64,000 nt of DNA, taken from the NCBI RefSeq assembly GCF_021389975.1, contig NZ_CP089981.1, positions 1,506,501-1,570,500 of the forward strand, written 5' to 3'. The stretch is from Fulvivirga ulvae (GTDB lineage Bacteria; Bacteroidota; Bacteroidia; Cytophagales; Cyclobacteriaceae). Both the position numbers and the translations under genes were made by a program. Of this stretch, positions 60,393-64,000 are shown piece by piece. Every line of letters begins with the position of its first letter. The stretch's first letter is position 1. The notes beneath the pieces were generated by a model. The model was not told the DNA's origin. It worked only from the letters and a program-made list of their open reading frames with translations, and made no database searches.

Positions 60393-60642
60393 ATTATGTT
60401 TTTCTTTTGACTAGTCCTGAATAAGTATTTAATTAAATTACTCTTTAATAATATTAGTGTTTGTTACTTATCTCAACGTAATAATGGTTATAATATAAAC
60501 ATCCGGGAAGGTCTGGCATATTGATTCCTATATTAAACTTCTGAAAACTCGATATTTGTCACATCATTTAATATTAAGCCTTTTATGAAAAAGAGTTTTT
60601 TCAAACTCAAAAAAAGGAGCAATCATATGGAAACGAGTAAAA

Positions 60643-60672
60643 GAAAAAGGGAGCATATCAATGCTCCCCCTT
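60643..60672 (-). terminator. Terminator of the M4 protease gene
   Basis: 8-bp GGGAGCAT/ATGCTCCC stem (60649-60656 with 60661-60668); on the minus strand a TTTTTCTTTT tail follows. The remaining gap (60393-60642) shows only AT-rich sequence and a weak GAGTTT/AAACTC hairpin near 60595-60608. Confidence 0.8.
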
Positions 60673-60694
60673 TCCGTTAATTATAAAAAACCAA

Positions 60695-63649
60695 TTACTC
60701 TTTAATAATTTTGGTATTTATTACCTCTCTTGCTGTTTTCATCGAAAGAATATAGACTCCCTGAGGCAGATTTGCCATGTTGATTCTCACATTGGCTTCG
60801 GTAGATTCAATCTCCTTAACTACAACACCGTTGAGAGTCATCATCTTTAAGTCGTACCCTCTTGCATCCTCAGAGATTGCTATTTCAACCATCTCGCTGG
60901 CAGGATTAGGGTGTGCCACAAAATATGGTTTAGCCACTTCATTGCCAAGAGGTTCGCCATTGCTGTTACCTCCAAGGGCAGCTACTCCGGAATAAGAGCT
61001 GGTAATGTTTACAGTGTAATCCTCAACCTCTCCATAAGTATAGCTTCCACAAGAAGATGGTGCGGAGTTGTACCTCATAGAAACCCGCATTCTTGTAGAA
61101 CCAAGAGCTGCCGAAGAAGGAACAGCGACTGTTCCTGATAACGTTCCGCTACTACTGGATGATCCGGTAACGACTTGTTCACCCGAATCACCAAAATCAC
61201 CATCCTGATTAAAGTCAACCCAAATTGACCAATACTCAGTATAACTTCCACTTCCGAAGCCAGCACTGAAATTTATAGGATAGCTGTTACCGCGCGTCAG
61301 ATTGGTGCTAAGATTAGTAAAGTCACCATATCCGCCATTTTTACCGGTAACATTGTTTATAGAGCCTATATTAACAAGGTCTATCCATTCATAATTCACA
61401 TTGTTACCTTGCGAAGCGCAGTATTCAACTGGTGTCCCATCTTCATCCGTAGTGAATGAAACAGTGCTGGGACTCGAAGTATTACCGGCAGCATCTTTCG
61501 CACGTACAGAAGCTGTATATGAGGTTGAGGCTGTTAGACCTGTCAGATTATACGACGTGCCAGAGGTTGAATTTACCAAAGATCCTCCCAGGTAAATATC
61601 ATATCCTGTTACACCAACATTATCAGTAGAAGCAGTCCAGCTTAAGGTTGCGCTTGTGCTGGTTATTCCTGAAGCTGCGAGTGCCCCCGGAGCAGTAGGT
61701 GCCTGAGTATCACTTCCTCCACCGTCAACACATATGTCAGCATCATCTGAAGACCCAAAGCTTCCACCACTGGCCAATGTTTCCCCGCTACCATTATCAG
61801 TAAGCGTATAAGAGCCATTGCCATAAGAACAGCAAATACCATCACCATAGGTGTCATTTATTGTAAAAGTATACTCTCCAGCAGCCAGGTTGAATGTCTC
61901 TGTCACTGTAGAACCGTCTGGCAGAGACCCATAAGTTCCTCCAGATGCTATAACCGTACCTGAGCTATTTTCCAGGGTCCAGCTGGTTTCTTCGGGGTAG
62001 TTATCAAGAACCAGGGTCAGCGTAACAGTACCAGTGGCACATGTGGGAGGTGTGCCGTCACCGTATTCATCACCTAGCCCGACCGCATACCAGGCGTTTT
62101 GTGTAGCTATAGCTTCCGGAGAATCAGCACCATACAGGTCTTCCGCAGCCTGTATTCCATATTCTCTGGCATCAGCATAGTCAGAATTGGATGTAAAATA
62201 AACAGCATTCATTCTATAAGCAATTTGCTGAGCTTTCGCCATCCCGATTCCTGTCACACTATATGCGTCACCATTGTCATTAGTACCAGACTTACCTACA
62301 GATAGGATATAGAACCAATGGTTCATAACACCACTATTTGTATGCACACCTCCGTTATCTCCGGAACCACTGTACCAGTACGATCCCTTGTAAGTATCAG
62401 GATCGCTGAAGGCATTGGGATTGCTCAATGAGCGAATAGCTCCACCGCTACCTCCTGCACCAATATCATCTCCCATCAACCAGTCATTGCTTCCAGAAGC
62501 AAAGCTTTCGATCGACTCACCAAAAATGTCAGAAAGAGACTCATTCATAGCGCCGGACTCATAGCTATACACAAGATTTGAAGTGTACTCTGTAACACCG
62601 TGGGTTACCTCGTGCCCGCAAATGTCCAAGGAGACCAACGGACCGTAGTTAACACCGTCGCCATCACCGTACGTCATTCTGCTACCATCCCAAAATGCAT
62701 TAACATAGTTGGTTGAATAGCTCACATAGGACCTGATAACGGCTCCGTTTCCATTATAAGAGTTTCTGTTATGTGTCTGGAAGAAGTACTTATATGTTTG
62801 TTCCGCGCCATAATGTGCCTGCACACCGGTGGCATTACCAGTAAAATTAGTTGTACTACTGGTCACATCTGACGCATTATTGTAGTTTGTTCCATTATTC
62901 AGATCATAGGTCTGGATACCTCCGCCATCGGCAGTCTGCCGCAAACGGTAGCCCCCTGAATAGCTATCAGCTGTGAATGAAACAGAACCGTTGTAAAGGC
63001 TTGTTCCTGTTGCAGGAGTATTGGCATGATGGATCTTCTTATTTTCAAGAATGAACTCCCCAGAATGAGCATCTATGTAAACATCCGCCCGGTACAATGG
63101 CTTGGTGGCATAAACATCAAACTTATAAGCCAATCTGTTATCCAGAATCACCAGTTCTCCTGTGGGCTTATTGTAGTCAATCACCCTTGCGTTCTGACTA
63201 TCCTGCCACAAGTACTCAGTAGCCCCTACATGTTTCATTGCCCTGTTCAAAGCTGCATCATTAGAAAGTGAAGGAGAAATACTTAGGTCCTTAACTTCCT
63301 TGAAGTCTCCATTCATTGAGCTCACTATACCATCTTTTGAATGTATGATATAAGTTCCAAATTCTACTTTAATACCTTTATAGAATTGCTGATACCGGGT
63401 GTGCTCAAAGCCCAGTTTATCTACCATAGCCTGCTTAAATCTCAACTCATCCTGATCTCGAGTATTAAGATGTGTCTTGAATATCTGATCAATTTCAGAC
63501 ATACGGGCTTGGTTTGCTTCAAACCGGACTTGCTTGTCGATTCCCTTTTTAATTGGTTTGTGAGGCTTTCCATCCTGTGCATAGACACTGCATGCAGAAG
63601 CCATGAGGAATAGCGATACCATGTACCGCCAGCGGTAATTGTTGAACAT
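60695..63649 (-). CDS. T9SS-exported M4 (thermolysin-type) metalloprotease
   Basis: 984 residues. Signal peptide ending CSVYAQ; FTP/PepSY propeptide (about 30-210); M4 catalytic domain with GHEVTHGVTEYTSNL and downstream ESGAMNESLSDIFGE (zinc His pair and Glu) and C-terminal helix bundle to about 535. After this a beta domain rich in Gly/Asp (about 545-655), fibronectin III (TQAPTAPGALAASG to STVSFTTDE, about 660-750), a GEVED domain (EYWSIWVDFNQDGDFGDSG, EVEDYTV) and a T9SS type A sorting tail (HPNPASEMVEIAI to KTAREVINTKIIKE). It should be secreted across the outer membrane and degrade extracellular protein. Confidence 0.94.
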   Translation of the reverse strand: MFNNYRWRYMVSLFLMASACSVYAQDGKPHKPIKKGIDKQVRFEANQARMSEIDQIFKTHLNTRDQDELRFKQAMVDKLGFEHTRYQQFYKGIKVEFGTYIIHSKDGIVSSMNGDFKEVKDLSISPSLSNDAALNRAMKHVGATEYLWQDSQNARVIDYNKPTGELVILDNRLAYKFDVYATKPLYRADVYIDAHSGEFILENKKIHHANTPATGTSLYNGSVSFTADSYSGGYRLRQTADGGGIQTYDLNNGTNYNNASDVTSSTTNFTGNATGVQAHYGAEQTYKYFFQTHNRNSYNGNGAVIRSYVSYSTNYVNAFWDGSRMTYGDGDGVNYGPLVSLDICGHEVTHGVTEYTSNLVYSYESGAMNESLSDIFGESIESFASGSNDWLMGDDIGAGGSGGAIRSLSNPNAFSDPDTYKGSYWYSGSGDNGGVHTNSGVMNHWFYILSVGKSGTNDNGDAYSVTGIGMAKAQQIAYRMNAVYFTSNSDYADAREYGIQAAEDLYGADSPEAIATQNAWYAVGLGDEYGDGTPPTCATGTVTLTLVLDNYPEETSWTLENSSGTVIASGGTYGSLPDGSTVTETFNLAAGEYTFTINDTYGDGICCSYGNGSYTLTDNGSGETLASGGSFGSSDDADICVDGGGSDTQAPTAPGALAASGITSTSATLSWTASTDNVGVTGYDIYLGGSLVNSTSGTSYNLTGLTASTSYTASVRAKDAAGNTSSPSTVSFTTDEDGTPVEYCASQGNNVNYEWIDLVNIGSINNVTGKNGGYGDFTNLSTNLTRGNSYPINFSAGFGSGSYTEYWSIWVDFNQDGDFGDSGEQVVTGSSSSSGTLSGTVAVPSSAALGSTRMRVSMRYNSAPSSCGSYTYGEVEDYTVNITSSYSGVAALGGNSNGEPLGNEVAKPYFVAHPNPASEMVEIAISEDARGYDLKMMTLNGVVVKEIESTEANVRINMANLPQGVYILSMKTAREVINTKIIKE

Positions 63650-63889
63650 AATAAAGTTGGTTTAGGTTGAAAAATTTTATTTCCAACCAAATATCCAAAA
63701 TATTATTTGGCTTTTCAATTCAGTTACACCCCAAAACTTACATAAAAAAACTCCTGACAAAACGCCCTATTAAGTAATTAATTTGCTATCGGGCACTGAT
63801 TAATTCGGCATAAGAGTCAGATAGTACATGATGTTCTAAATTTTTTTTGCTTCACACAATATTTTAAACCTATTCCTGTTGCAAAAAAC

Positions 63890-63926
63890 AAAAGAGGGGT
63901 TCCTGAATCAGGAACCCCTCTTTTAC
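63890..63926 (-). terminator. Terminator of the gene at the right edge
   Basis: 16-bp stem (63891-63906 with 63908-63923) with A and T runs on both sides. It lies 20 bp after the stop of the partial minus-strand gene. Confidence 0.9.
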
Positions 63927-63946
63927 ATTTTTTTATTCTCTCACTC

Positions 63947-64000
63947 CTAAGCCTCAACAGCCTCTGTATCATTTTCATATTCTTCCAGAGGAAGGCAACT
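63947..64000 (-). CDS. C-terminal end of an unidentified protein (cut by window edge)
   Basis: Minus-strand frame open from the window edge to TAG at 63949-63947, reading LPLEEYENDTEAVEA at its acidic end. The strong terminator just after it supports a real gene. Too short to identify. The gap 63650-63889 up to the M4 gene start shows only AT-rich sequence. Confidence 0.5.
   Translation of the reverse strand, partial: SCLPLEEYENDTEAVEA

Noticed and set aside
60587..60682. 31-codon plus-strand frame after the M28 lipoprotein gene
   Set aside because: Lys-rich, made largely of the terminator of the opposing protease gene.
1..64000. CRISPR array, insertion sequence, prophage or att site
   Set aside because: No regularly spaced repeats, transposase, integrase or phage genes were seen; repeats present are hairpins or coding repeats.

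Overview
The window looks like a chromosomal stretch of a Bacteroidota bacterium, most likely a marine or soil Cytophagales relative of the Fulvivirga/Marivirga type (lineage is inference). The signs are: promoters of the TTTG-N19-TAnnTTTG form, weak Shine-Dalgarno sequences, many lipoproteins with acidic residues after the lipidated Cys, a protease with a type IX secretion C-terminus, an ECF sigma/FecR/TonB-receptor cassette, and the coaX-OMP-TPR-lptC-CNNM-PPIase cluster usual in this phylum. No prophage, transposase, plasmid gene or CRISPR array is visible.

Layout. 1-6.5 kb: a partial gene, dnaK, two tandem DUF4382 lipoproteins and aspartate kinase. 6.5-13.6 kb: an ECF sigma factor, FecR anti-sigma and TonB-dependent receptor, then three opposing genes (acyltransferase-like protein, small exported protein, YHYH lipoprotein). 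A bipartite ECF-like promoter motif occurs before fecR and before the YHYH gene, and weakly before the acyltransferase-like gene. 13.6-19.3 kb (minus): FetAB-type ABC exporter, a small conserved protein, an NhaD-type antiporter, a DUF4274-like protein and anmK. 19.3-27 kb (plus): coaX, outer-membrane protein, TPR protein, lptC, a 57-residue membrane protein, a CNNM/CBS protein and a SurA/PpiD-like chaperone. 27-34.6 kb: small metabolic genes, an exported lipoprotein methyltransferase, rsmI, an apolipoprotein N-acyltransferase (Lnt) relative that has lost its catalytic nitrilase domain, an inositol monophosphatase, a 50-residue Cys-rich membrane protein, a radical SAM protein, a DUF4105 protein of the newly recognised Lnb lipoprotein acyltransferase type, an SRPBCC protein and a WYL regulator.

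34.6-38.7 kb is the most striking regulatory region: a promoter, a SAM riboswitch, a 41-codon leader peptide ending in seven consecutive Cys codons, and the operon metY-metX-hom. The sequence suggests methionine/homocysteine synthesis is gated by both SAM and charged cysteinyl-tRNA. 39-47 kb: a lone nqrF, an arginase-fold protein lacking one metal site, a lipoprotein, an Nramp-like transporter without the canonical metal motifs and a secreted WD40-caspase protein. 47.5-64 kb: a nitronate monooxygenase-like protein, an M28 peptidase, a DEAD-box helicase, a dihydroorotase-like protein, tRNA-His, two uncharacterised proteins, the rimP-nusA-infB operon with a leader attenuator, a glutaminyl cyclase-like lipoprotein and a T9SS-exported M4 metalloprotease.

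Coordinates, motifs and base pairing were read by eye. Family names come from remembered motifs, not from database searches.
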